Of a stretch of 64,000 nt of DNA, positions 48,901 through 60,730 are shown piece after piece (position 1 is the first letter of the stretch; each line of letters opens with the position of its first letter). Under the pieces are notes generated by a model. It had not been told where the DNA came from. It saw only the letters and a list, made by a program, of their open reading frames with translations, and did not search any database. Made by a program: the position numbers and the translations under genes. Source of the stretch: Drosophila pseudoobscura (lineage: Eukaryota; Arthropoda; Insecta; Diptera; Drosophilidae); assembly GCF_009870125.1 (NCBI RefSeq), contig NC_046681.1, forward strand, positions 10,491,001-10,555,000, given 5' to 3'.

Positions 48901-51900
48901 TTGTTTATGGCATTTCCTGTTAATTAGAAATCAATCGATAAAATCGCATTCAAGCACATTTCTCCAGAGAAATCTCTGTGGAACTGTGCTGCAGTTGCAG
49001 TGGCAGTGGCAGCTTCAGCGTCTTGTTTATAGAACGGCAAAGACCAAGCCAAGACGAGTTTCTGTTTTTTTTTTGTTTTTGTGTGTGTTTTGAGGCACAA
49101 CTGCACAGTGCGATGACAGTAATTATAAAGAAGACGGATTTGCCAAGCCGCAGCACCTGCCACAACAACAACAACAACAACAACAATAGCCACAATGATG
49201 ACTTGTTGCAGCAACCAACAGGCCAACAGACCAACAAGGCATCCCCACCTTATGTACATACGAGCACAGTACATACATATCTGGAGAAGTTGCTTTTGAT
49301 GTTGTTCAAGACGTTTGTTGTAGTGCTAATTAGAATGTTTGTTTGTGCTTACTGTGCGGGCTTGCAACATTTTGGTCAACAAGTCTAGCACCACTTTGAC
49401 CCCTTTTAAGCAGAAGAAGAAGGGTTGTGCCTGCCCCTACCTGCCAGAGCAGGATGCTCTGCCTCTGGCTCTGGCTCCGACACTGTATTCGACACGACTC
49501 TCTGGCTACCGTTAAGAAAGTTGCATGCGGATGTGCAACAGCGAAACGGAGGCGACATTTTAATTGCCTGGTCTTGGTCTGGTCTGGTCTTGGCCAGGTC
49601 TTGGTTGGATCTGGAATTGGCCAGGTCTGGTCCATCGTTTTCTTTCAAGAAGCTGCAGCAGCATCAGCATCAGCCTCAACAGCAGCTGAACAACAGTAAA
49701 CAAAAGTCGCGCTCAAAAAATAATATGTAGAAAAACTGGACAGGCGGTAGAAGAAAGTCTGTCAACTGTTCGGCTCGGCGGTGGCCAAGTTTTTACACCA
49801 GCAGCCAGACAGAAGGAGAAGGAGCCCCCGCTTGCGGTCGGCCGCTGGTGCTGCTGTGCGTTACTTTTACTGGACACCATACACCATACACCCATCCACC
49901 ATGCTACAGGTTGCACAGGTTACTGGTTTTCTCAGATGAGCAAAAGTTAAAAGGCAGCCAGCAAAAAACCATAACAATGAACATCAACTTGAAGCGAAAT
50001 GAAATGATAGTGAAAATGGTTGGTCTCTGCCGTTTTTTCGTTCAGTTTTTGGTCATGACATAAAATTGTATTTATATGTGCAGGCCATATCGATAAATAT
50101 TGACATGGTGTCGGAGAGCTGTACGGCGAGATGAGTCGGAGAAAGAGATGAGGCACAGGCAGAGGTTCGACTCGGTTGGAAGCTTCTCAGTGGATCTCTT
50201 GGGGATATTCACTTTCATCTTTCATCGCTGCTGAAGCAGGTGCTAATGGATTTTGCAAATTGTTGGAGTGGTCAGGTACGAATAGCTACGAGCTATACAA
50301 CAGAGAGCTGATAAAAATATTCCAAGAATCTGAATAGAAAAGAGATTTCGTAGCTTTTATAAAGCCTTCCCTCAGATGATGTAAGTACGAGTACTTCTAA
50401 GACAAATTGTAAGCCCCTTCTACCTAAAGATGGGTGAGAAACTTTCCATCGTAAAGCTCTTTAAAAAATACACAAAAAATGCAAGTAACCAAGAAAATCT
50501 TCTACACTACAGTCTACGCTTTCAACTCGCTTAAAACTACCCAAAACGATCTTTAAAGTGTCTGTTTATGAAACACCCTCTAGGCATTGAAAAACTTCCC
50601 ACAATTTGTATGCCAATTACACATCAAAAGACCAATTTGAAGACCTTTTATTACTATCTCCCCAGATACGAATATCATAGCAGCATAATGATGATGACTG
50701 CTGCAGGACTGGAATTTGTCATACAATTTGTTACCAACAAAAAAAAAAAACTACAATCAGCACAGAAATACTCGCATATTGAACCCAAATTAAAGTCAAA
50801 GCGGAGCTCCGCGGAGTGGCAAGAAACGCCCCTTTGTGCCAAAAAAAAAACAAAACAAAACAAAAACTTTCCTTTAAACAGAATCCATCCGAGAGAGTGA
50901 CAGGAGGAGCCCAGAGAGATTTTTTTTGACTTTCCCGCATTCCGAGGAGATAAATTATTTTGTTGTCAATCGGAGACGGAATCGTGACTTGAGATTTCTA
51001 CTGTGGAATGTCTTGTATGCAGGCGATGGAGATCCTACTCCTCCACAGATGGAGAGGTTTTTGCAACCTTAAATACTAACTCTCTTATTGAGATAGCCAT
51101 TTGTTCGAGGTCGTATGCAGCGGCAGCTGTAAAAATGTCAAACGGTGGATCTCCAAGGGGGGCCTCGACCTCTCCACTCCTCTCTTATCAAGTTCGTTTA
51201 TGGCAAAGCCGTAAAATATTATTAGCATGTTGCTTAAATGTTTTACGACCCCAAAATTGCTACAGTAGCAAACGGCAGTAGCTTACTGGCGCTGCCACTG
51301 CCACTGCTTCGCCTGCCCCAGCTGCCACAATCTGCAGCGTGACATTTTGGCAATTACAAACCGAAAAATTTGCATGCTGCTGGAAAATTAGATTTTCCAC
51401 TCATTTGCACTGCAAACATATTGCGTAATCTTCTGCCTCAATGGCTGGTGCATGGGGGTGGGGCGTGTGGCGACTGGGAGTGTCGGTCTATAAAGCTGCC
51501 CGAAATGGGTACAAACAAAATGTGTAAAAAAGCACTCCATCATTGTCGCGTTAACTGACAAAGTTTTTCACACTATTTGCGATGTTCTTCAGAGTGACAG
51601 AATCTATTGTGACAGATTTCTTTGGGGTAGGTCGAAAATGTGTGGAAGAAGTGAATATTCCTGGTAGAATATCAAATATTCTACTGGAATGTGAGGCAAG
51701 TGAGGTAGGTCTAAATAGAACTTCTTCTTTTTGATTGATTTGATACACAAAACAAAGTAAGGCTTATTCTGAGACTGGAATATCGTCTGTCCTAGTTTTA
51801 AGTACCTTTACGAGCTTTACGATAAATCTAATTTTGGGTGGCCCCTCCACACCTTAATTTCCATTACACAAACCAACAAATCCCAACAAAAAACTTCATT

Positions 51901-54900
51901 CACTGGTCGTATAGCAGCAGTCACTTGTCCTTAAAGGATACCAAAAACTGAGATAATCACCTTTCTCGATTGGATTGGAATAAACGACACAAACAAAGCA
52001 CAAAGCTCGCACAGCACTGGGGAGAGTTGTAAGTAGTTGAGGCAACAACCGCACGCGCACGCTTCACTTTTACCAATGAACGCAATGACGATCGTGCCAC
52101 GGTTTATAGCCTGTCAGCCCCAAGCGCCCAAAGCCAAAGCCAAAAGCAAAGCAAAACAAACCCAAAAGCAAAGCGAAACAAAGCGAAGCGCAGCGCAGTA
52201 AGGGAACAAAAATAACAAAAATAAAAGCCCGACTCGATGTTCGAAGTCAGACTTGCGGGGGCTTGCTCGAAAGGTATACCAAAAAGAAGGTAAGGTGTAC
52301 ACTGGCACTGAAATGTTTTAACACTTAATCGAATTTTCCATATAAAAAAGTTGCTTTTATTCGACCACAATCTAATGATTCAAAATGGGCGGTTTTGAAG
52401 TATATTGCCGCGCCTTACTTTCTGTTAGATATACCACCTTGTATTGAAAAGAAACGGTACACTCAGAGCTCTGTAATATGTAGAGGGGGGAGGCTGAGGC
52501 TGCATTCAATTGCTAATTGAGTTAAGAGCATTAAGCCAACAAGTAAGCTGGCAGTTGCAGCCACTTGCGGCATGCAGGCCATGTAACTGTGTCAGTGTGC
52601 TTGGGCTTTTGGCTAGAAGTGCATCTCGAACCGTGTCCAACATGTTCGCCGCACAAGTTCGCTGCCTGAATCTTTCGTTTTGGTGGCTTTGCCAAAAAAG
52701 AAAAGACATCGATCACTTGAGGCCGTTATACGCTTTGTTTAAACAAATGATTATGCATTAATAGTTGATTTTGTTTTAATTTGTCCTTTATGTAACAATA
52801 AGATATTATTTGCAAAAAGGCAAAACGGTGTCAATAAAGTATCAATAAAGCTTAAATTGCTTCCGGCACAATTTGCTCATCATTAGCCAAAAGGCTACGC
52901 TGTTGAAGAAGCACGCAAAATGGGTGAAAGAAAGAGAAATAAATAAAATATAAGGCAAAAATAATAACCGATAAAGAGTGATAAATGGAATGAGAAAAAA
53001 AACATAGGAGACAAGCGTTGGGGTTGGACATGGGGAACGCAATTTGAGATACTCTCGAAGACATATGAATTCAGAGATTGGCAAACAAATAGCGAATTGT
53101 TGCAGTAAAGTGTAATATGTGGGGAAAGTCCTTAAGGAATGGGAAAGATTATCGTTATTTTAAGACCTAATTAGTCTTTAAAAAATCAAAAATTGAGTTT
53201 AGCTTACGAGATATAATGTTGGCCTGGCTGTTGTCTTAATGTCGATTCCACAATGGCATCGGAATCTGTTTAGTTATGCACTTTCAATGCTCAAGTGGTC
53301 TCAAGTTCACCCCTACATGGCGAATCAGCTTCTGATTTTTTTTATATTGATTGGAGATGTCCTCTCACGCACTCGCACTTCGCGAGCGCATCTTCAAATT
53401 GCATTTCAAATGTGAACATAAAACGTGGCAGCATCCGATGGCGTTGTGAGGTCGTTTAGTAAATTAAATTTAATTGCATTTTCCAGCAGGCGAGAAGTGA
53501 GCACAAGTGGCAGCCAACAACTTCAAATCGATTCAAAATAGCTTCACATTTTGCTGGGGACACCCGTGCATATTTTTTTGAAGCATACCCTCTGGACAAG
53601 GGTATTACGGTTATGCATTGGGAGGGAGTTGTTTCCTAAATATATTTAAATATTATGGAAAAATCATTAAAGAAATCTGTACATATCAATTGAATCAATT
53701 TCAAACCATAAATATTAAAACAATAATTGGTAATTATTCCTAAGGGTATTTAAAGATTCGTTCCAGCATATCGAAACTGCCTTTCTTGTTTGTGCTATGA
53801 CTATGACTTTGAACGCATTTGCTTAAGTGATTTATGCATCCGAGCATCCGATAGCAGCTGAAAATCAGTCGAAAACTATGGATGGGTGAAATCATTAAGT
53901 GTGAACAGCGCCAAACTTTGATCGCCATAATGATGGAGGGGAGCCCGAACTTGAACTTGAAGAATGCTGACTTGCAAAAGGCCGCTGCCACACACACACA
54001 CATACAGAAAAGTACACAGAAAACATAAAATATCAAAATAGATATAGACAGGCAGACAGACAATTCAAAAAGCATATCCATGGCTGTGGCTGCAATTAGA
54101 TCTGCACTCCAAATGGGTACCCAGAGGCGAGCAACAATTAAAAATGGGTCTCGCCGTCAGCGCAGCGCAACAATAAAAATAAAACTCTGTTTACCATGAA
54201 GTTAAGTACGAGAGACCTTAGGCGTCACGTCATGGATACAGCATACACCATGCAGCATAGATGTTGTGTGTTTCGAGTCGTATTTTATGATACCTAGAGC
54301 CTGGTGTGGGCCACACATTTGGATTGTAAGTTTCCATTGCCTGCAATTTCACTTTCCTTCTCCGTATATAGTATGTATTTCACAAAATTGGCGACATCCC
54401 ACACCGTCCCGCCACATACTCATAATTGGGTCGCTTAATCTACCATTTGACATCTATCATCTCTCCCCAGCCTCTGGCTCTGGCTCTGTCTCTGCCCCTC
54501 CGTCGGCAAAGCAAACCTCATTCCCATTGAGCAGACAACTTTTTAATTACAATTGGGCTCATTGTTTGAGCCGCAATTTTGTGTCGAGTTATGTAACATT
54601 CGCATTGCGTGGCGACGGCCAAAGGAAAGTCATCATTAGATTGACATAAAAACTCTTTATCGGGTCGATAGCGGATGAAATGGTAGTGGCTCCGAGATTG
54701 ATACGGTTTACATTGCCATTTATTTTGAACAGAAGTTTCTCTTAGACCTAAAATACAAAAGTCTCTTAACTTACAAACTGTCCTCTTCAAGATCTGTCTC
54801 TTTCTTGAATCACTTCAATTCCATTTCAATCCAATCCTATTATTCCTAGACATCATTACCCTCCAGGGACAGACGTTGCCATGGGACAAGAGAATCGGTT

Positions 54901-57000
54901 GCCATTCGAAAAGAAGTGCGGTAACAAAGCGTAAACCCAGATAACTTACAATAACATAACATAATTAACTTGGTTTGAGACGGAGCCGATGCTAATTAAC
55001 TTCTTCTTCTTCTCTTGCTGGATGCATGGATGTGTGGATGTGTGGTTGTGGATGTCGATGGCGACCAACGTCTGTCTGTCTGTCTGCCTGCCTGTCTGTC
55101 TCCATGGCTGAGGTAAGGTAACCATAACCCAGTGACTGACTTTGACTCTTTGCCACCACATCACGTGGCGTCGACGCCTTGGGTTCTGTAACCCATCAGC
55201 AATCAAAATAAAAAGAAACTATTTTTCCACACTGTTTGGTGGTCGAAATGTCAGGGGTTTCATCAGAGATCGTGTCCGAGTCCGAGCTTTATCCAAAATA
55301 TTTTCCACCTAAAACAATTATTTATTTAATTTAGTTGCGGCTCTTTACGTATTTTGTTTTCTTGTCAATTGAGGAAAACCTTCATCGCTTTTGGCCCTGA
55401 AATGAATTCGCATCAAAATGGATGTTGGAAACTAATATTGTTCAAATAATTGTTTGGCTTAGTTCGGTTCGGTTCACTTTGGTCAAGGGAAACAAAACAT
55501 TTTTGAACTTTTTCATTACTCTGTTTGTTATGCTAATTTTTGCACAAAAGTTTATTAAGGTGAACAAATATTTATTTGAATAAATGAATGATTGCACTCT
55601 GCTGCGGGTCAACAAATGGATATTATTTTAAGATGCGCTTTAAATTCATCTTTTCATCAGTATCAAAAATTTCGATCCCGAACTTTCTTGTAAAGATTTT
55701 CCTGTATTCCCTTGCCTGATTAAAGCTGATGATTATAAAGAGTACACAGACCGAGTTGCAAAGTCGATTGCAAATAAAATGAACTTTAATCCATGCTTTT
55801 CTCATTAGAGTTGGCATTGTATAGAAACTTTTCTCGTGGCACAAAATATAGATGTATATCTATGCTATATGATTTTGATATTAGTAAACCATTTCAGGTT
55901 CAAGTTTAAATTCACTTCAGTTTGCAATTTAACTAAAAACCATTCCATTTTCAACTGCTTCAAACCGATTCTTTAATTTTACTTGCAAATCACTTATTTT
56001 TGTTTTTTCTTTGCAGCAACCCTTCAAGCGGATAGAAAATTTCCATACCATACCATTGCACGTGTGAAAAAATAAGACAAATAAGTTGACTCGAATCCAA
56101 AGCTGCTTTTGCTCAATGCCGACGCGGCGCCATTGTCATGGAGGAACTACCGAAGCTCGGAACGAACCAGACCAGACCAAGCCAGAGCAAAATCTCCATC
56201 TAAGAGACCGACCCGTCAAGACCTTCTTCCAGCGCAATTGCATTTTGTTTTGTTAGTGTTATGACTGGCTTTTGTTGGTGGCTTAGTACTATGGCGTTGT
56301 TGTTGTTGTTGGCGAAAATGTGCGACAAAAATTCTGAGCCAGACACATGATTTGTTGCATTCAGGCACGACGTTGGAGACAACGACAACACAAAACGCAG
56401 CTGAGAGCTCATTAAGCCGGGGGATCCATTGTGCAATCTCGTTTGCATTGTTCATTTTTCTGGCAGCAGATGAGGATGATGGCAGCAGTCGCTACTCGTC
56501 GATTTGGTAATACTTTTGCAAGGGTTTTCCATCACTGCCTAAGATTATTATCAGAGTCAGAAGCACACATGGAACACCAGGCTCTTAGGAGAGGACTCTT
56601 AGTCAAAATCGATGGTATTCATCTAAAAGAATGTTTCTTTGGTCCTCCCATATTGAACTTATCATTTCACCCTTCGCCTTTAGGAAGGGTTTTTTTGTTA
56701 CACAAAATCGAGCGTGCTAATATCAGGAATTTGTCATAGGTCACTTCCCGTGTTTAGCCATCATCATCCTCATAGCTATTTGCCTACTCAAAGGAGTATT
56801 TACTAGGCCCTGAATGAACAGGAGACTGAATGGATTTGAATTGTTCGGTCAGTTAGAACTGAACATCTCAGCATTCTCATTACTTCACAACACTTCCCCA
56901 GAGCGGACATATTCATTTTTTAGTGTTGGATACAGAAATTTCGGGTTTGTTCTCACTGACTGTTTATTTGATTTTTTGAGAACGAAAAAGCCAAGCACTC
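45960..57000. other. 11 kb without a supportable coding region
   Basis: Short ORFs here have no family resemblance and many overlap simple sequence. Recognisable content is a CAA run (49164-49185), GTCTG/TGTCTG repeats near 55070-55100, GGT/CTGG-rich repeats near 49570-49640, and a candidate minus-strand TATA promoter near 52.1 kb. Much of it could be the first intron and upstream region of the lectin gene. Confidence 0.5.
52075..52108 (-). promoter_or_regulatory. Candidate minus-strand TATA/Inr promoter
   Basis: On minus, TATAAA (52108-52103) is followed by TTCATTGG with its A at 52077, 31 bp from the TATA start, a good fly spacing with a TCATTG initiator. A donor-like AAG/GTGATT lies about 115 bp downstream. 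It could be the first exon of the lectin gene, whose coding exon begins after an acceptor near 45720, implying an intron of about 6.2 kb. Linkage is inference. Confidence 0.35.
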
Positions 57001-57189
57001 CTTTTGGATTATGCCACTGGCGTTCGGTTACCTCCGCGTCATCATGCCAGGCTGGCTCAGCAACACTTTGCTTGTGTTACCACAACACACACGTTTTTGT
57101 TGCTGCTTCCCTTGACGGTCCAGCGTATTTAAATGTACTGTCGTACACGCATTATCATATTCTGCATGTATAGGTTTCACGGTGGCTGG

Positions 57190-57360
57190 CATTTGTGGTG
57201 CGTCCCCCTTTGCGCTGTGAGTCACCACGAACGGTGTAATGCCCAGGACATAGGCAATGGCAATCAGCATCTGGATGGCTCCGTAGTAGTCACGGGCACT
57301 GAGCGCGTCGCCCACCCGCCGCCTGCAGGCCCGATATGACTTCAAACCGCTACGTATCAT
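57190..57360 (-). pseudogene. N-terminal fragment of a Gr28b-like gustatory receptor
   Basis: The minus frame starts MIRSGLKSYRACRRRVGDAL, then SARDYYGAIQMLIAIAYVLG and ITPFVV. This matches my memory of one alternative first exon of Drosophila Gr28b (LSARDCYDSI...ALGITPFLV), including the start and the first transmembrane segment. Such exons encode about 300 residues. Here the resemblance stops after about 57 residues (near 57190), and the frame then reads unrelated polar sequence to a stop at 57028. No other receptor segment is seen in the window. It is most likely a partial duplicate or relic; a start exon spliced to something outside the window is less likely. Confidence 0.5.
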
Positions 57361-57908
57361 GGGTAAACTCCGACTAAGTGTCGATCCGCGGCATACTTTT
57401 GTGCGACTCTGTCTAATTTAAGTTATCGCCGGAGTGCTTCTCCATATCGCAGATTAAAATGCATATCTCGGTACGGCACTGTTGGCTGCCATGGCAACAA
57501 ATTTAATTTGTAATACCTGATAGAATCGTTGCCCCCCGCGTCGTTATCTAATTCGTTTCACCAATTAAGGAGGGTACTCGACTGAAATTGAGGACGTATT
57601 AATTCATAATATGATGGGCTTAGTTCGAGTGGAAGGAATAATGTGCATTATAATACATAGGCGCACAGTAAAAAACAGGGAACGAGCATGGGCTACACAG
57701 TAAAATATCATTGAACTGCAGTTTTAATAGGTATGATATTCAGGCAATAATCATATTGATTTGTAATGTTACAGATTGTCTTTTTACCAGCAACAAATAC
57801 AGAGTGTTTCCCGCTCCACACACGCGCAACTTCAGTCGAGACTCCGACCCTTCTGGTCTTGTACAGTTCTTGATTCTGATTCTGATGCTGGCGAGTATCA
57901 AACTCGAT

Positions 57909-58460
57909 TTACAGAGAATCATCGGGTGCCTTACGGATCTCAGATCTAGGATCCCAGGTCAAATCAGATTCCTTGATCTTGTCGCGACTCGCCGAACAGT
58001 AGGGACACTGGCGAAAGTCCATCAGGTAAGTCTCCTGTGGGCACATGTGATGTTAGACCATAACCAAAAGTAAAGAAAGACCTAGGAAAGAACTCACCAT
58101 TGGATGCTTCTCGCATATTGTGGCAACACGTCCACGGAAGTGGCGGCGGCAGCGACTACACTCGAGGCGCTTCATCGGACGCTCACATATGCATTTCTTA
58201 ACAATGTCACTCTTCGATTCCACATCGGCGTTCTCGGCGCTCAAAAATGGGTATTTTCTGACCTGCATGTTATTCTTCTGGCCAAGAATCTTTCGTGCCG
58301 GACATCGGTATGACACGTCACGCAGCGAAGCTCCGTTCAGATTTACGTAAAACGAGTTAAGACGGGTGAAATTTGCGTTTTGATCAGTTCCCTTTTCTAC
58401 CGGAATGGTCAGAAAAATTAGTCCCACCGCACTCTTGTGTTCAATGAAAGGCTTACCCAT
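57909..58460 (-). CDS. Small two-exon protein with zinc-ribbon-like cysteines, 162 aa
   Basis: Exons 58460..58098 and 58034..57909 have GT-AG ends and join in phase 0. The product begins MGKPFIEHKSAVGLIF. Its second half has KKCICERPMKRLECSRCRRH, then CEKHP, and, from exon 2, FRQCPYCSASRDKI, ending KAPDDSL. The cysteine spacing (C-x-C, C-x2-C, single C, C-x2-C) suggests a zinc-binding fold of RING or ribbon type. I do not recognise the family. The conserved splice and even cysteine pattern across both exons argue that it is a real gene. It lies directly beside the palindrome, about 250 bp from its edge. Confidence 0.75.
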
Positions 58461-58706
58461 TTTTCTTCTGATTTATAACACGACTTTATGTTCAGCAATA
58501 AGAATAAATCCGACCTCAACTAATGCTTGATTGAATGTTCCGTATTACAACTTACTTTGCACAGCTTACTTATCCAATGCAAATCACCTCGAGAATTTTC
58601 TAAGCTCAAATACAAATGACGCCTTTTGCAAAGCCTACTTTAATTTCCAAGTAACGGGGCTGCTGAACGTTAATTGAATACCGATGATCCCAGCTCCCGA
58701 AAGAGA

Positions 58707-60730
58707 CAGTTGACAGGCAGGATCCCCACTGTCCTGGGAGAGTGGGTCCTGTACCGATCTGGCTCTATTTGTGTGAGATATAGCATTCCGAAGATTTGCA
58801 TATCATTAAAATACCATTACTTTATTTAGCTCTTCCTTTTATCTTGGCAGGTCGCAACCTCGGGTGGCTAGGAATGCTTCTTGCGTGTCGTGATCACCGA
58901 TTAGCCCACCACTGTTTACCAGGGGTATCACCCTTTTGGCCTTCTGGTTCATATGACGATGACGGCTGTCCACTAAAGAAGCCTGACGCCGGACACTACG
59001 CCGTACGCTTCATGGGACATGATTCCTGACGCGCGAGGCTGTGTCCTTTGGCTCCAGCAGGACAGAAGCGCACCCCTTGCAAGACTCTAGCCAAGCAAGC
59101 CATCGCCATCGCCGGGCTACTAGAACCTAGAAAGATATCCTTATTGTTAGGTTTAAGGATATACGCGTCTATATATTTAGATAGTAGATACAAATGTTTT
59201 CCAATTGTTTATTTGTTTATACTAAGCTAAGTTATGATGAATAAAACCATTGAAAAATCATCCTTGCTATATCCTGTTTCGGGGAAAATATGACGGGGAA
59301 TATAGGGAACGAAAGAGCAGAAAATATTTAATATTTTTTATTGGGGAACATGTCCTTGATCCTTGAGAAGGACTTCATTAAATCAGGGACATTTTTTCGA
59401 TCTCAGGTAGCCGTCTCACGCCCAGATTAGGCAACCAATAACGGAAAAAACAACAAAAGTTGTTGTTGTCAATTGTTGTACAACAAATTTCTGTTGTTGT
59501 ACAACAATAACTCTCAACATGCGATCGCTCAAGTGGCCACGAACGAGAATTTCAAAACTGGAATACCAGGCGAACAGAAATCAGCAGCAAGCAACTTTAG
59601 CGATTAAAAAAAATTCTGTGGCATACTTTTGGGGTTTGAAAAACATGTTAATAAAAACTAAATCAAAATTTTTTTTAAAATAAGCGACCTTCTGTTGATT
59701 TCTGTTTGCCTGGTATCCCAGTTATCATATTCTCGATTTTGGACATTTGAGCGGCCGCAAGTTTAAATTTGTTGTTGTACAACAATTGTACAATTGACAA
59801 CAACATTTTTTTTTGTTTTTCCAATATTTGTGGCCCGATCGGGACGTGCAACGGCTTCCTGTGTTCAGAATAGCTTCCTTGTCAAGGACGAAAGATCAAG
59901 GATACTTTCTACAGACAAATATACTTTCTTTTCTTTTTTGTGCGGCCCGATCGGGATGGAACGTGTCATGGCTTCCTGTGCTCTAAAAAATGTCCTTGAT
60001 TTAATGGAGTCCTTCTCAAGGATCAAGGACATGTTCCCCAATAAAAAAGATTAAATATTTTCTGCTCTTTTGTTCCCTATATTCCCCGTCATATTTTCCC
60101 CGAAACAGGATATAGCAAGGATGATTTTTCAATGGTTTTATTCATCATAACTTAGCTTAGTATAAACAAATAAACAATTGGAAAATATTTGTATCTACTA
60201 TCTAAATATATAGACGCGTATATCCTTAAACGTAACAATAAGGATATCTTTCTAGGTTCTAGTAGCCCGAATAGCCCATCCGTTGGATGCATAGTCAAAG
60301 TCTTGTTTTCGATGGACAGGTCGAAGGATGGCGATGGCTTGTTTGGCTAGAGTCTTGCAAGGGGTGCGCTTCTGTCCTGCTGGAGCCAAAGGACACAGCC
60401 TCGCGCGTCAGGAATCATGTCCCATGAGGCGTACGGCGTAGTGTCCGGCGTCAGGCTTCTTTAGTGGACAGCCGTCATCGTCATATGAACCGGAAGGCCA
60501 AAAGGGTGATACCCCTGGTAAACAGTGGTGGGCTAATCGGTGATCACGACACGCAAGAAGCATTCCTAGCCACCCGAGGTTGCGACCTGCCAAGATAAAA
60601 GGAAGAGCTAAATAAAGTAATGGTATTTTAATGATATGCAAATCTTCGGAATGCTATATCTCACACAAATAGAGCCAGATCGGTACAGGACCCACTCTCC
60701 CAGGACAGTGGGGATCCTGCCTGTCGACTG
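58707..60730. mobile_element. Long imperfect palindrome (foldback-like element)
   Basis: The left half, read in reverse complement, matches the right half nearly throughout. Outer ends pair CAGTTGACAGGCAGGATCCC (58707) with GGGATCCTGCCTGTCGACTG (60730). The next blocks (TCGCAACCTCGGGTGGCTAG, GGTTTTATTCATCATAACTT, TTCCCCAATAAAAAA) also pair. Inner pairs continue (GTTGTTGTCAATTGTTGTAC at 59463 with 59805; ACTGGAATACCAGGCGAACA near 59560 with 59720) down to a loop of about 100 bp at 59590-59690. The right arm has about 60 extra bp near 60270-60335 and a duplicated GGCCCGATCGGGA block. No transposase ORF is seen. Confidence 0.88.

Noticed and set aside
53740..54081. 113-codon minus ORF with a hydrophobic start
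   Set aside because: The hydrophobic part comes from CA/TG-rich simple sequence; no family match or splice context.
58796..59029. 77-codon ORF present on both palindrome arms (58796-59029 plus, 60408-60641 minus)
   Set aside because: Same sequence in inverted copy. It starts in terminal repeat sequence and has no recognisable domain.
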